Notes: generated from the letters alone by a model not told the origin. 64,000 nucleotides of DNA from Myxococcales bacterium (GCA_022563535.1 JADFNE010000003.1:78053-142052), one strand, 5' to 3'; shown: positions 33,810-43,132, counted from the first letter of the stretch. Program-made: numbers and translations.

Positions 33810-36800
33810 ATGTGCACGCACCGCGGTTTCGGGCGCAGTCTGGTGTTGATTGCGGCGGGACTCTTGATTGCCGGGATGTTTGCCGGGAACAGCGTGGCCG
33901 CGAGTTCGTTCGTCGAATTCGAGAGCGGCCCGGTGCGGCCGATCACGCTTTCACCTGACGGCAGCCAGTTGTTTGTGGTCAATACCCCCGACAACCGGCT
34001 CGAGGTGTTTTCTGTGGTCGGCGGAAGCCTTACCCACACGGACTCAATCCCGGTGGGCATGGAGCCCGTGGCGGTGGCGGCGCGTAACAATAACGAGATC
34101 TGGGTCGTGAACCACCTGTCGGACAGTGTCAGCGTCATCGACCTCAGTGCAAGCCCCGCAAAGGTTGTCGCCACGTTGCTCGTGGGGGACGAGCCGCGCG
34201 ACATCGTGTTTGCCGGTCCTGGCGGGAATCGGGCGTTCATCACGACGGCGCACCGCGGCCAGCACCGAAGCGATTCTACGATTTCAGCTTCGACCGGCGC
34301 AGGCGATCCCCAACTCACCAGCGAGGGCATCGGTCGGGCCGATGTCTGGGTGTTTGACGGGTCGAGCCTCGGCAGCGCGTTCGGCGGAAACCCGCTTGAG
34401 ATCCTGACCTTCTTCGCCGACACCCCGCGTGCGCTCGCGGTGAGCGCGGACGGCAACACGGTTTATGTCGCCGGGTTTCACTCCGGCAACCAGACGACCG
34501 TGATCAACGCGGATGTTGTCGCGGATGGTTTCGGGGGTTCGGGGGCAGTTCCCGACCCCGACATGAATTTTGCCGGAGCCTCGGCGCCGGAGACCGGCTT
34601 GATCGTGAAGTTCGACGGCACGAACTGGCGCGACGTATCGGGTTTCGTCTGGGACTCGAATGTCAACCTGGATCTGCCGGACCACGACGTGTTCGCCGTC
34701 AATGCAAACAACCTGTCCCACGGCATTGTCTTCGATTCGGTCGGCACGATCCTCTTCAATATGGTTGTGAATCCGGTTTCGGGAATGCTCTACGTCATGA
34801 ACACCGAACTCCCGAACGATGTGCGCTTCGAGGGCCCGGGCGACTTCTTCAACAGTACCGTGCAGGGGCATCTCTCCGAGTCGCGTATCAGCGTGCTGGA
34901 CCCAGGCGGTGTCACGGTCAATCCGCAGCATCTGAACCTGCACATCAACTACGGCAACCTCCACACCGATGCGGGTGCGAACCACACGGCCATCAACGCT
35001 CAGATTTCCCACAGCCTGGCAACGCCGCTTCAGGCCGTCGTTTCGGCAGACGGCTCGAAGATTTACATGGCCGCCTTCGGCTCGGCCAAAATTGGCGTGT
35101 TTGACGTCTCCGACATCGAAAGCGCGAGCTTCGAATCGATCTTCGACCCCACTGTGGAAAGTGCGAACTACATCGCAACCGGCGGTGGCCCGGCGGGACT
35201 TGCCCTGGACGAGACGAACAACCGCATTTACGTCTATACCCGCTTTGACAATGCGGTCGCCGCGATCAATCTCACCACGAAGGCTACGGTGGAAACGCAC
35301 TCGCTCTACAACCCCGAGCCCCAATCGGTCGTCGACGGTCGCCCAATCCTTTACGACGCGGTCAACACATCGGGCAATGGTGAAGCTTCGTGTTCGAGTT
35401 GCCACATTTTTGCTGACTTCGACAGCCTGGCGTGGAACCTCGGCGACCCGGATGGCTCGGTGTCGACCAATACCCAGAAGACCGCTTCGCCGAATCCATT
35501 CCTGCCCCTTCCGGATGCGACGTTTCACCCCATGAAGGGGCCAATGACGACCCAGACCCTGCGGGGCCTGTCGACGCACGGGGGCATGCATTGGCGGGGC
35601 GACCGGGTCGATGGTGCTTTGGGCCAGGATCCATGCCCCGCCAATGGCGGTGGTCCCTCGGGTTGCGACGAAGATCTGAGCTTCCGAAACTTCATTGTCG
35701 CGACCGAAGGTCTGGTGGGCCACGATGGAAGAATCTCGCAGGCGGACATGCAGCGGTTCTCGGACTTTACCCTGCAAATTTTTCTGCCACCCAACCCGAT
35801 TCGAAATCTCGACAACAGTCTGACAGCCGCGCAGGCGCACGGTCGCGCTGAGTTCTTCAGTTGTGGCGACCCCGGCGACTGCGCAATCATCGCTCCCCCT
35901 GTCCCCGGTGCGACGGATACCCTCGAGGATTGCGATGGCTGTCACGAGCTTGCGCCTGCAAACGGCTTCTTCGGCAGTGGGGCACAGGCGACGTTCGAGG
36001 GGCCGACCCAGAGCCAGAGCATGAAGGTGCCCCAGATGCGAAATCTGTATCAGAAGATTGGCATGTTTGGACTTTCGACTGTCTCCGGGCACACGGGCGA
36101 ACAAGTTCGTGGTTTTGGCTATCTGCACGACGGCAGTGTGGACACCGTGATCAACTTTCTGAGCAGTCCAGTTTTCACGTTTCCCGACCCGATGAATGAC
36201 ATTCCCGACATCGCGGCGTTTTCGTTTGCGTTCCCCAGCGACCTCGCGCCGATCGTCGGTCAGCAGGTAACGCTGACATCGACCAGTCCAACCGAAACGG
36301 GCGATCGCATCGACCTCATGATCCAGCGTTGCAACGCTTCGTTCACTTCCCTGACCCTGGGCGGCGTGGTGACCGAGTGCGACTTGATCGTGAAGGGCAG
36401 TGTCGCAGGGGTCGAGCGGGGCTGGCTGCTCTCGGGCGTGCAATTCAAGGACGACAAAGGGGTCCTGGGCAGCGATGCCGCCCTGCGAGCCCTCGTCGCG
36501 GCTGAAGGGCCGCTTACCTACACCGCCGTCCCGCCGGGTTCCGGCGTTCGCGCGGGGATCGACCGGGACGAAGATGCACTGACCGACGGCGTAGAAACCA
36601 ACACCGGCATCTTCGTGAGTGCGTCGGATACGGGCACGGATCCCGCCAACGCAGACACCGACGGCGATGGTTTCGACGACGGACTCGAGGTCGCGCATGG
36701 CACGGACCCCACCGACCCGCTCAGCTTCCCCAGCGGCATTCAGCTGCCGGGCCTCGGATCCACAGGCATGATCCTGCTGGTGATGGGAATGATGGTCCTG

Positions 36801-36851
36801 GGCGGCAAGCGTCTCGGAATGTCGAAAACGCAGCGAACGACGACTGGATAG
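33810..36851 (+). CDS. Secreted beta-propeller fused to a di-heme cytochrome-type domain
   Basis: A 1013-residue surface/periplasmic protein. ATG 33810, with CGGAGG upstream, starts a signal peptide (LVLIAAGLLIAGMFAGNSVAA). Residues about 30-500 are YVTN/YncE-type propeller repeats (LSPDGSQLFVVNTPDNRLEVF, VSADGNTVYVAGFHSGN, VSADGSKIYMAAFGSAKIGVF). Heme c motifs follow: CSSCH at 528-532 and CDGCH at 708-712, with MauG/CcpA-like context (MKVPQMRNLYQKIGMFG). Near the C-terminus a thrombospondin-3/EF-hand-like segment (DTDGDGFDDGLEVAHGTDP) precedes LPGLGSTGMILLVMGMMVLG and a basic end, resembling a sorting tail. Likely an extracytoplasmic redox protein; the electron donor is unknown. Confidence 0.82.
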   Translation: MCTHRGFGRSLVLIAAGLLIAGMFAGNSVAASSFVEFESGPVRPITLSPDGSQLFVVNTPDNRLEVFSVVGGSLTHTDSIPVGMEPVAVAARNNNEIWVVNHLSDSVSVIDLSASPAKVVATLLVGDEPRDIVFAGPGGNRAFITTAHRGQHRSDSTISASTGAGDPQLTSEGIGRADVWVFDGSSLGSAFGGNPLEILTFFADTPRALAVSADGNTVYVAGFHSGNQTTVINADVVADGFGGSGAVPDPDMNFAGASAPETGLIVKFDGTNWRDVSGFVWDSNVNLDLPDHDVFAVNANNLSHGIVFDSVGTILFNMVVNPVSGMLYVMNTELPNDVRFEGPGDFFNSTVQGHLSESRISVLDPGGVTVNPQHLNLHINYGNLHTDAGANHTAINAQISHSLATPLQAVVSADGSKIYMAAFGSAKIGVFDVSDIESASFESIFDPTVESANYIATGGGPAGLALDETNNRIYVYTRFDNAVAAINLTTKATVETHSLYNPEPQSVVDGRPILYDAVNTSGNGEASCSSCHIFADFDSLAWNLGDPDGSVSTNTQKTASPNPFLPLPDATFHPMKGPMTTQTLRGLSTHGGMHWRGDRVDGALGQDPCPANGGGPSGCDEDLSFRNFIVATEGLVGHDGRISQADMQRFSDFTLQIFLPPNPIRNLDNSLTAAQAHGRAEFFSCGDPGDCAIIAPPVPGATDTLEDCDGCHELAPANGFFGSGAQATFEGPTQSQSMKVPQMRNLYQKIGMFGLSTVSGHTGEQVRGFGYLHDGSVDTVINFLSSPVFTFPDPMNDIPDIAAFSFAFPSDLAPIVGQQVTLTSTSPTETGDRIDLMIQRCNASFTSLTLGGVVTECDLIVKGSVAGVERGWLLSGVQFKDDKGVLGSDAALRALVAAEGPLTYTAVPPGSGVRAGIDRDEDALTDGVETNTGIFVSASDTGTDPANADTDGDGFDDGLEVAHGTDPTDPLSFPSGIQLPGLGSTGMILLVMGMMVLGGKRLGMSKTQRTTTG

Positions 36852-36871
36852 CGTCGGAAGGCTTTGGCCGA

Positions 36872-38095
36872 CTAGGTTGAAACCGCGCGATAGCCCGCTG
36901 CAATGATGGCCTGGTCGATCAGCGCGCGATCTACGGCTCCGCGAACCCGTGCGAGATCGGGGTTGCGCGAAACGACCGCAGAGATCACGCCTTCGACCTC
37001 GAGCAGGGCGCCTTCGAGCTTTCGTTCGCACTCTCCACAGGTCATGCCACCGACTGCGATCTCGACTTCAGCTGAACTTTTCTCGAACCAGTGCGCACGT
37101 ACAAAGCGCGTGAGGTCCAGGATTGCGAGTCTTGCAATCAACCCGGCCATCAGCAGCGCGCTCGCCAGTGACCACCAGACTGGAGAGGCTTGACCGTGGA
37201 AGTGATCGCTCACGTTCAAGGGGCCGACGCCAAAGTCAAACAGGACGCCAAAACCGATGCTGCCCACGATCAACACGCCCAGATAAACGGCGAGCTGTCG
37301 CGAGCCGAAGCCGCGATAGATGGCTCCGATGGTCGCGACGTTGGTTGCGGGGCCGGCCATCAAGAACACCAACGCAGCACCCACGGGCATCCCATTGGCC
37401 ACCATCGCCGCTGCGATCGGCACTGAGGCGGTCGCGCAGACATAGAGGGGCAGGGAGATCAGCAGCACGGCCAGCCCCGCGCCCAGGGAGCCCAGCTCGG
37501 CGAACACGTTCAAGGTTCCAACCGGCAAATAGGTGTCGATGAGTGCGCTGACGAGAATCCCGAAGACCAACCAGCGCCAGATGCTTTCGAGCAACGAGTG
37601 GCTGTGGCTGAGCATGGCGCGTAAACCGCGCGGGGCGTCTTCGATTGCGGAGAGCTCGGAGTCCTTTGAATCGGAAGCGTCAGCGAGATTGCGCTCGACG
37701 ACTTCGTCCTCGGGAACGCGATCCGAGATCCAACCCCCGATCAGGCCCGTCGTGGCCGCAGCCAGAACCTTGAACAATGCAAATGGCCAGCCGAGAAACG
37801 AGGCGCTGACGAGAATGGAGTCGACCCCGGTCTGGGGTGTGGAGATCAAAAATCCCAGGGAGGCGCCGTTGCTCGCTCCGTCGCGCTTGAGTCCCAGCCC
37901 GGCCGGGATGACTCCGCACGAACACAGGGGCAACGGAACCCCGAGCGCGACGGCTTTCACCACGCCCCAGCTTCCGTGGAACTGACGCTTGATGAAGTTT
38001 CGGGGCAGTACGACGTGGAGGACTCCCGCAACCAGCATGCCCAGGAGAAACCAGGGAGAGAGTTCGAGTAGCGTGTTGAAAACAGACTGAAGCAT
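36872..38095 (-). CDS. SO_0444/ArsP-type permease with C-terminal HMA domain (Cu/Zn efflux)
   Basis: A 407-residue metal-efflux permease (DUF318/PF03773 family). The first half carries GVPLPLCSCGVIPAGLGLKRDGAS, with the CSCG metal motif, and LISTPQTGVDSI. The second half carries LPLYVCATASVPIAAAM and MAGPATNVATIG. The C-terminus is a heavy-metal-associated domain with GGMTCGECERKL (Cys353, Cys356). It lies 3 bases after the csoR-like gene, so it is controlled by that repressor. Cu(I) is the most likely substrate from the regulator type, though SO_0444-type permeases are also linked to zinc and arsenic. Confidence 0.85.
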   Translation of the reverse strand: MLQSVFNTLLELSPWFLLGMLVAGVLHVVLPRNFIKRQFHGSWGVVKAVALGVPLPLCSCGVIPAGLGLKRDGASNGASLGFLISTPQTGVDSILVSASFLGWPFALFKVLAAATTGLIGGWISDRVPEDEVVERNLADASDSKDSELSAIEDAPRGLRAMLSHSHSLLESIWRWLVFGILVSALIDTYLPVGTLNVFAELGSLGAGLAVLLISLPLYVCATASVPIAAAMVANGMPVGAALVFLMAGPATNVATIGAIYRGFGSRQLAVYLGVLIVGSIGFGVLFDFGVGPLNVSDHFHGQASPVWWSLASALLMAGLIARLAILDLTRFVRAHWFEKSSAEVEIAVGGMTCGECERKLEGALLEVEGVISAVVSRNPDLARVRGAVDRALIDQAIIAAGYRAVST

Positions 38096-38098
38096 GAA

Positions 38099-38413
38099 TT
38101 AACGCCCCGAGATCCCGCCGTAGCGGGCAAAGACTTCCATCAGTTCGTCGATCGACGTCTGTCGAGCCTTCTTGTTGCCGCTCGCAAAGGCCGTCGCGAC
38201 ACAGGTTTCGACGTGAGAGCCGAGAAGCAGCTGTCCCGCTTTGCCGAGAGCACCTTGTACGGCCGAGATCTGCAGCAGGATGTCCACGCAGTACTTCTCT
38301 TCCTCGACCATGCGGCAGATTGCGCTGACCTGGCCCTCGACCTTGCGCAGTCGGGTCAGGAGTTTCTTCTTGTCTGCGGGGCTCTTGAAATGCTTCACGC
38401 TGAAGACTCCCAT
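38099..38413 (-). CDS. csoR: CsoR/FrmR family metal-sensing repressor
   Basis: All-helical DUF156 repressor of 104 residues. The Cu(I)-type ligand triad is present as Cys42 (in KYCVD), His67 and Cys71 (in SHVETC). RLRKVEGQVSAICRMVEEEKYC is the family signature. Metal binding releases it from DNA and derepresses the permease gene 3 bases downstream. Two operator-like palindromes with the GC-rich, TACC/GGTA-bounded look of CsoR sites lie 76-117 bases upstream of the start. Confidence 0.9.
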   Translation of the reverse strand: MGVFSVKHFKSPADKKKLLTRLRKVEGQVSAICRMVEEEKYCVDILLQISAVQGALGKAGQLLLGSHVETCVATAFASGNKKARQTSIDELMEVFARYGGISGR

Positions 38414-38488
38414 TTTCTTGTCGATCTGTTTGGCGATCCACGTCTCGATCGAGTGGCCGACATTTCGGCTCCCCCCGCCGGGGTTTCG

Positions 38489-38530
38489 TATACCCCGGGG
38501 AGGTATAGAACCTATACCCCCATAGGGTAT
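38489..38530 (-). promoter_or_regulatory. Tandem CsoR-type operator palindromes
   Basis: Two adjacent inverted repeats lie between csoR and the divergent hydrolase gene: TATACC-CCGGGGA-GGTATA (38489-38507) and ATACCC-CCATA-GGGTAT (38514-38530). Both have the pattern of G/C tracts bounded by TA-rich ends known for CsoR/RcnR-class operators. They probably cover the csoR-permease promoter and so give autoregulation. The strand given is that of the csoR operon. Confidence 0.72.
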
Positions 38531-38633
38531 CGGTCAAGGCCGAAATTCCCTGAGCTGAAAAAAACAATTGGGCTGAGGAGCGCTATTCTGTGGCTCCCCA
38601 GACCCCTCTAGTTGATTCTCGGAGTCTCAAGCC

Positions 38634-39950
38634 ATGTCCAACGTGTTTCTCGCTGTCGCGCTGTTGGGAGCGCTCATGACGGCCAACGCATTTGTCTCTC
38701 AGCGTCGTTTTCCAAAACTCATCGTTCCGGGCTTTTTTGCGGGCTGGCTGGTGTCCGAACTTCCGTTACACCAGATCGCCTGGCAGGCGCTCGCAACCCT
38801 GGTCTTTGTCGCAACCGGCGCACTCGACGCCTGGACGGGTTGGCTGGGATTGTTCGTGACCTTTACCTCGTGGGGAGGCCTGCTGGCCTTGATTCCCGTG
38901 GCGCATCGCGCGGCGGCGGTGACCGAATCAGCACTGTGCGATGCGTTGGGCACGGGCTATGACGAGGGCTGGTCGGCGGCCACGCTGCAGTCGATGCAAA
39001 CGCCGCCCCTGGCCGGTCGCCACCTTTGGGCCTTCAAGATGCGCCATCCCAATGTGAAGGTGACTCGCGACATTCCTTACGTCGACGACGGGAACCGGAG
39101 GCACATGCTCGACCTGTACGCCCCCAAGAAGCTCCGGGATGAAATGACACCCGCTCCCGTATTGCTGCAAATCCACGGTGGTGGCTGGGTCATCGGGAGC
39201 AAGAAAGAACAGGGACTGCCGCTGATGAATCTGATGGCCGCGCGCGGTTGGCTTTGCGTTGCCGTCAACTACCGACTCAGCCCCAAGGCCACGTTTCCCG
39301 ATCATTTGGTGGATGTGAAACGCGCCGTGAAGTGGATTCGCGAAGAAATCCACAACCATGGTGGCGATCCCAATTTCATTGTCGCAACCGGCGGATCTGC
39401 GGGCGGGCATTTGTCGTCGCTGCTCGCGCTGACCGCCAACGATCCGGTCTACCAGCCCGGCTTCGAGAGCGTTGACACGACGATGAACGGATGTGTTCCG
39501 TTTTACGGCGTCTACGACTTCACAGACCATTACCAGTTTCTGGGGAATGAACGTCGCATCGAACTGCTGCAGAAGCTCGTGCTCAAGAAAAACCTGGAGA
39601 CGGATCGTGACGCATTCCTACAGGCGTCGCCGATGCATCGCATCCACAGCGATGTTCCGCCGATGTACGTGATTCACGGAGATCAGGACAGCCTCGTTCC
39701 GGTCGAAGAGGCTCGGCAGTTCGTCAGGCTGTTGCGGGAAAGCTCGAAGTCGCCGGTGGCGTATGCTGAGATCCCCGGCGCCCAGCACGCCTTCGACATC
39801 TTCCATTCACCGCGCAATTCGATTGTGACCGAGTCGGTGGCCCGCTTCCTGTCGACGCTCTATTCCGACTCTCAACTGGGGCGCACGACTCCGACGACAA
39901 TTCCGACTGCAACAACCGGCGCGGGCGTCACGCAAGGGACGCGCCCGTAA
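38634..39950 (+). CDS. Membrane-anchored alpha/beta hydrolase (HSL/BD-FAE esterase type)
   Basis: A 438-residue protein. The first 105 residues contain about four hydrophobic helices. A catalytic esterase domain follows, with the oxyanion motif QIHGGGWVIGSK, the nucleophile elbow ATGGSAGGHLSSL (Ser in GGSAGG), the acid in HGDQDSLVP and the catalytic His in PGAQHAFDIF. This is the hormone-sensitive-lipase-like/carboxylesterase type, acting on small acyl esters or lipids at the membrane. The 3' end overlaps the convergent SDR gene by 23 bases. Confidence 0.85.
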   Translation: MSNVFLAVALLGALMTANAFVSQRRFPKLIVPGFFAGWLVSELPLHQIAWQALATLVFVATGALDAWTGWLGLFVTFTSWGGLLALIPVAHRAAAVTESALCDALGTGYDEGWSAATLQSMQTPPLAGRHLWAFKMRHPNVKVTRDIPYVDDGNRRHMLDLYAPKKLRDEMTPAPVLLQIHGGGWVIGSKKEQGLPLMNLMAARGWLCVAVNYRLSPKATFPDHLVDVKRAVKWIREEIHNHGGDPNFIVATGGSAGGHLSSLLALTANDPVYQPGFESVDTTMNGCVPFYGVYDFTDHYQFLGNERRIELLQKLVLKKNLETDRDAFLQASPMHRIHSDVPPMYVIHGDQDSLVPVEEARQFVRLLRESSKSPVAYAEIPGAQHAFDIFHSPRNSIVTESVARFLSTLYSDSQLGRTTPTTIPTATTGAGVTQGTRP

Positions 39951-40800
39951 GTTTTTCGCTGACTTCCCACAACCGCAACGCATCTTCATCGTTGCGCGCT
40001 GCCGGTCTGGTGTCCCTGATGGCACAGTCGAAGTAATAGCCGCCGGTCCGACCTTCGACCTCGGGCGAGGTGCAGAGGTAGATCCCGGACTCGGCGCCCT
40101 TCAGCGGACTGCGCGCAATCGGTCGGATCAGCGTCATGGCCACCTGCGCGATCCAGCCGTTGTTCTTGGCGAAGTCGCTGCCCACCATGCCGGGATGAAA
40201 CGCATTGACGGTGACGTTGGAGTTGCCAACCCTTCGGGCGAGTTCGCGGCTGAACAAGATGTTGGCGAGCTTCGACGCACCGTAGGCCCCGAAGGTGGAG
40301 TATTTGCGCTCGCTCTGAAGATCGTCGAAGTTCATGCGTCGGCCGCCGAACTTGTAGGCGTCGGATGCGGTGCTGACGACTCGCCCGGCGGTCGCCGCCT
40401 TGAGTGGTTCCAACAACAAGACTGTCAACAGGAAATAGCCGAGGTGATTGACGCCGAAGGTGGTTTCGAAACCGTCAACGGTCTCGCTGCGTTGTTGCAT
40501 GACCACGCCGGCGTTGTTGAACAAGACATCGAGGGGGCGATCTTTTGCGATGTAGGCTGCGGCAATGCTGCGAATGTCGCGCCGGCTGCCCATGTCGCCA
40601 ACGTAGAGTTCGCAATCCTCGCGTCCCGTCTTGCGCCGGATTTCCTCGATCAGCGCTTCTCCCTTGCTGCGATTGCGACAGACCAACGAAAGCGTCGCTC
40701 CCATCTCCGCCAGGGCGATTGCGGCAGCTCGGCCCAGTCCCGCAGTGCAGCCGGTAATCATTACTTGTTTGCCCGTCATGTCGACTGATTCAATCGCCAT
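39928..40800 (-). CDS. Short-chain dehydrogenase/reductase (retinol-dehydrogenase-like)
   Basis: SDR of 290 residues from ATG 40800 (MAIESVDMTGKQVMITGCTAG); an in-frame ATG lies 21 bases upstream, but GAGGAG fits the internal one better. Motifs are TGCTAGLG, NNAGVVMQQRSETVDGFETTFGVNHLGYF, Ser in STASDAYK and YGASKLAN. The long NHLGYF segment is typical of WWOX/retinol-dehydrogenase-like SDRs that reduce lipophilic carbonyls. The substrate is unknown. The stop lies inside the 3' end of the convergent hydrolase gene. Confidence 0.86.
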   Translation of the reverse strand: MAIESVDMTGKQVMITGCTAGLGRAAAIALAEMGATLSLVCRNRSKGEALIEEIRRKTGREDCELYVGDMGSRRDIRSIAAAYIAKDRPLDVLFNNAGVVMQQRSETVDGFETTFGVNHLGYFLLTVLLLEPLKAATAGRVVSTASDAYKFGGRRMNFDDLQSERKYSTFGAYGASKLANILFSRELARRVGNSNVTVNAFHPGMVGSDFAKNNGWIAQVAMTLIRPIARSPLKGAESGIYLCTSPEVEGRTGGYYFDCAIRDTRPAARNDEDALRLWEVSEKLTGASLA

Positions 40801-40945
40801 TGTCTTGTCTGCTCCTCGCATTCTCTTACATTGACTTTGCGCGGTCCCGGCGGAGTCCAGGCGCGAACCTTAAAGTGATACATTAACAGATACTGGTGCA
40901 GGTTCGACGCTCGAACTGGCAGCTGGAACGCGTATGGGGCAGTTG

Positions 40946-41584
40946 ATGATACGAGCAATTTTCTGGGACAACGACGGTGTGCTGGTCGACACGGAGGGGC
41001 TCTTCTTCGCCGCCAACCGCGAAATCCTGGCGGAGCAGGGGATCGAAATCGACCGCGACGACTTTGCAGATGTGTCGCTGCGTCAGGGTCGAAGCATTTT
41101 AGAATTGATCGAAGGAATCGACAGAACCGAGTTCGAGGCGCTGCGTCTTCGGCGCAATCAACTGTACGAAGTGGCACTGCGGGGTGGGGTGCGGGTCTTC
41201 GAGGGGGTCGAAGCCTGCCTGGACCGGCTCCATGGTCAGTTGCCGATGGCAGTCGTGACCAGTTCGTCTCCCGAACATTTCAAAATCATCCACGAACAGA
41301 CTGACCTCATGCAGTACTTCGAGTTCGTGTTGATGGGGGGCGACTACGACCGGCACAAGCCCCATCCAGATCCCTACCTGGCCGCGGCGGAGCGGATCGG
41401 CGTTGCACCGGCGGATTGTCTCGTGGTCGAGGATTCGGAGCGCGGCTTGCAGTCTGCCACCCGTGCGGGCATGCGCTGCATCATAATTCCCAATCCCTTG
41501 GCTGGAGACGCCGACTTGAGTCTCGCCCACGCCGTTGTGGGCAGCGTGAGCGAGATCCCCGAAATCGTCACGGGTCTGATGTGA
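40946..41584 (+). CDS. HAD-superfamily phosphatase / beta-phosphoglucomutase-like
   Basis: A 212-residue HAD hydrolase with the nucleophile motif IFWDNDGVLVDTE (Asp8, Asp10), motif II Thr/Ser in AVVTSSSPEHF, a motif III Lys in DRHKPHPDPYL, and the terminal VVEDSERGLQSATRAGM. The cap sequence places it with the beta-phosphoglucomutase/phosphoglycolate phosphatase group, so it dephosphorylates or isomerises a small phosphosugar. ATG 40946 is preferred because the motif follows directly; ATG 40934 is in frame. Confidence 0.88.
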   Translation: MIRAIFWDNDGVLVDTEGLFFAANREILAEQGIEIDRDDFADVSLRQGRSILELIEGIDRTEFEALRLRRNQLYEVALRGGVRVFEGVEACLDRLHGQLPMAVVTSSSPEHFKIIHEQTDLMQYFEFVLMGGDYDRHKPHPDPYLAAAERIGVAPADCLVVEDSERGLQSATRAGMRCIIIPNPLAGDADLSLAHAVVGSVSEIPEIVTGLM

Positions 41585-41731
41585 GAATCTCGCTTGAACC
41601 TCGGAACGGGCAGGGCACCTGGCTTTCCCCCGAGTGCAATTGCCGTGGAGTTGATTCAGCATCTCGCTCCCCCTCGTGAGAAAGACGCTCGCCAAAAGAA
41701 TTGCGGGTCGATCGAAGGGGGCGCGTTGGAG

Positions 41732-42190
41732 ATGACGAACTGGATTGCAACGATGCGCGCGTGGGTATCGGGCGCAAGTGAGCCGGTGCGGATCGAGGGT
41801 GCCTGCAAGATGAGGGGCAATTGCTGCCGCAATCTGATCCTGGTGGATCGCGGCCGACCGCTCGCAAGTCTGAGGAGGTTTCGCAGACTCGCTCGACGCG
41901 AGCCCGAGTTCGCGATGTTCGTTCCTCGAGAAGAGGTATACGAAGACGGTCTCTTGCGTTTTTCCTGCCAAAACCTCGGCGGCGATGGACGTTGTCAGAT
42001 CTACGAAGAGAGGCCCGACTTTTGTCGCGAGTATCCAGTCCCCGAGATGTTCAAGGTCGGCGGTGAACTGCTCCCCGGATGCGGTTACCGCGTGGTGCGA
42101 GGCGAATCCCCAGCTGAGCCATTCGCGAGGGTCTTCGAGCGGGAACTCGACTCCAAGCGCCGCGCAGGGTCGAGCGAAGCCGCGCCTTAG
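41732..42190 (+). CDS. YkgJ-type cysteine-cluster protein (second copy)
   Basis: A protein of about 152 residues with the YkgJ signature: GACKMRGNCCRNLILV, then FSCQNLGGDGRCQIYEERPDFCREYP and a final Cys in PGCGYRV. It probably binds iron or zinc. ATG 41732 is chosen since the upstream open frame (from 41594) is low-quality and unlike the family. It belongs to the same family as the gene at 15.9 kb but is clearly different in sequence, so not a recent duplication. It lies 61 bases before the tag gene. Confidence 0.78.
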   Translation: MTNWIATMRAWVSGASEPVRIEGACKMRGNCCRNLILVDRGRPLASLRRFRRLARREPEFAMFVPREEVYEDGLLRFSCQNLGGDGRCQIYEERPDFCREYPVPEMFKVGGELLPGCGYRVVRGESPAEPFARVFERELDSKRRAGSSEAAP

Positions 42191-42251
42191 GTCGGCGTTC
42201 GGGGCTTCCGGTGTAGACTCCTGCTGGGCAAACCCATGCCGGGAAGAGCTG

Positions 42252-42815
42252 ATGAAGCGCTGTCGCTGGGCCGAGGGAATGGATCTGGAGGTCGAGTATC
42301 ACGACCGGGAATGGGGTGTGCCCAGCTGGGACGATCGCTACCTCTTTGAGATGCTGATCCTCGAAGGGGCCCAGGCGGGTCTGAGTTGGAACACGATCCT
42401 GTCCAAGCGCGCGGAATATCAGCGGGTGTACGCCAATTTTGAGGTGGCGAAAGTGGCGCGCTTCGATCGACGCAAGCGCGAGCGTTTGTTGAAAAATCCG
42501 GGCATCGTGCGCAACCGCCTGAAGGTCGAGTCTTCGGTCACCAACGCTCGCGCCGTCCTCGCCATTCAGGCCGAAGCGGGGTCCTTCGCCAAGTACATCT
42601 GGCAATTCGTCGACGGTCGCACCGTACAGAATCGTAGAAGGAGTCCGCGGGCGATCCCGGTGGAGACCGTCCAGTCCAAGGCGATGAGTCGCGATCTCAA
42701 GCGCCGAGGTTTTCGCTTCGTCGGCCCGACGATCTGTTACGCCTACATGCAAGCGGTGGGCATGGTCAACGATCATCAAGTGGGTTGTTTTCGGCACGCC
42801 AAACTTGCTCGCTAG
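42252..42815 (+). CDS. tag: DNA-3-methyladenine glycosylase I
   Basis: Base-excision repair glycosylase removing 3-methyladenine, 187 residues like E. coli Tag. The N-terminus KRCRWAEGMDLEVEYHDREW provides the zinc ligands Cys4 and His17. The C-terminal ligands are in VNDHQVGCF. The alkylbase-binding Trp/Tyr region GAQAGLSWNTILSKR is conserved. ATG 42252 follows GGGAAGAG. The strong hairpin just after the stop may end the transcript. Confidence 0.92.
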   Translation: MKRCRWAEGMDLEVEYHDREWGVPSWDDRYLFEMLILEGAQAGLSWNTILSKRAEYQRVYANFEVAKVARFDRRKRERLLKNPGIVRNRLKVESSVTNARAVLAIQAEAGSFAKYIWQFVDGRTVQNRRRSPRAIPVETVQSKAMSRDLKRRGFRFVGPTICYAYMQAVGMVNDHQVGCFRHAKLAR

Positions 42816-43132
42816 CAGTATTCGTCGAGGCAAATTTCGGGCAGCCTGGAGGGGCAGGCGCCCTGAAAATGCTGAATCCGGGTCGGAATTGTTGTCGAAT
42901 TCGCGCAAATTCTCGTCGTATCTGGAATTTGCCTACGGATTGCCGGTCCATTCTCCATTTCTGCTCTCGAACGGATGGAATCATTCAGTACAATTGCCGC
43001 TTCGAATTGGTGGGTCGGGCACGCCCCAGACACTGGGTGCAGCGGCCGCTCCAGCTAGCTGACGGTCGGCCAAGTACGTCCTGCCGCGAGCCGATCTTGG
43101 ATCCACTCCAAGTACCCAAGTTAGGAGACGAT
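42816..43132. other. Intergenic region upstream of the 3-hydroxyacyl-CoA dehydrogenase
   Basis: Just over 300 bases without a gene. Apart from the hairpin after tag, I see a TACAAT -10-like hexamer at 42989-42994 with no convincing -35, and the TTAGGAGAC ribosome binding site of the next gene. This is probably the promoter and leader of the dehydrogenase-thiolase operon. Confidence 0.4.
42839..42863 (+). terminator. Strong hairpin after tag, terminator-like without a T-run
   Basis: GGGC-A-GCCTG (42839-42848) pairs with CAGGC-GCCC (42855-42863), with a single bulged A and a six-base loop. No T-tract follows (TGAAAATG), so it may instead protect the 3' end or be a weak terminator. Confidence 0.35.

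Noticed and set aside
34284..37031. Minus-strand frame of 915 codons opposite the beta-propeller cytochrome
   Set aside because: GC-rich third positions open the antisense frame; the protein is Arg/His-rich, without domain features, while the plus strand has clear signal peptide and heme motifs.
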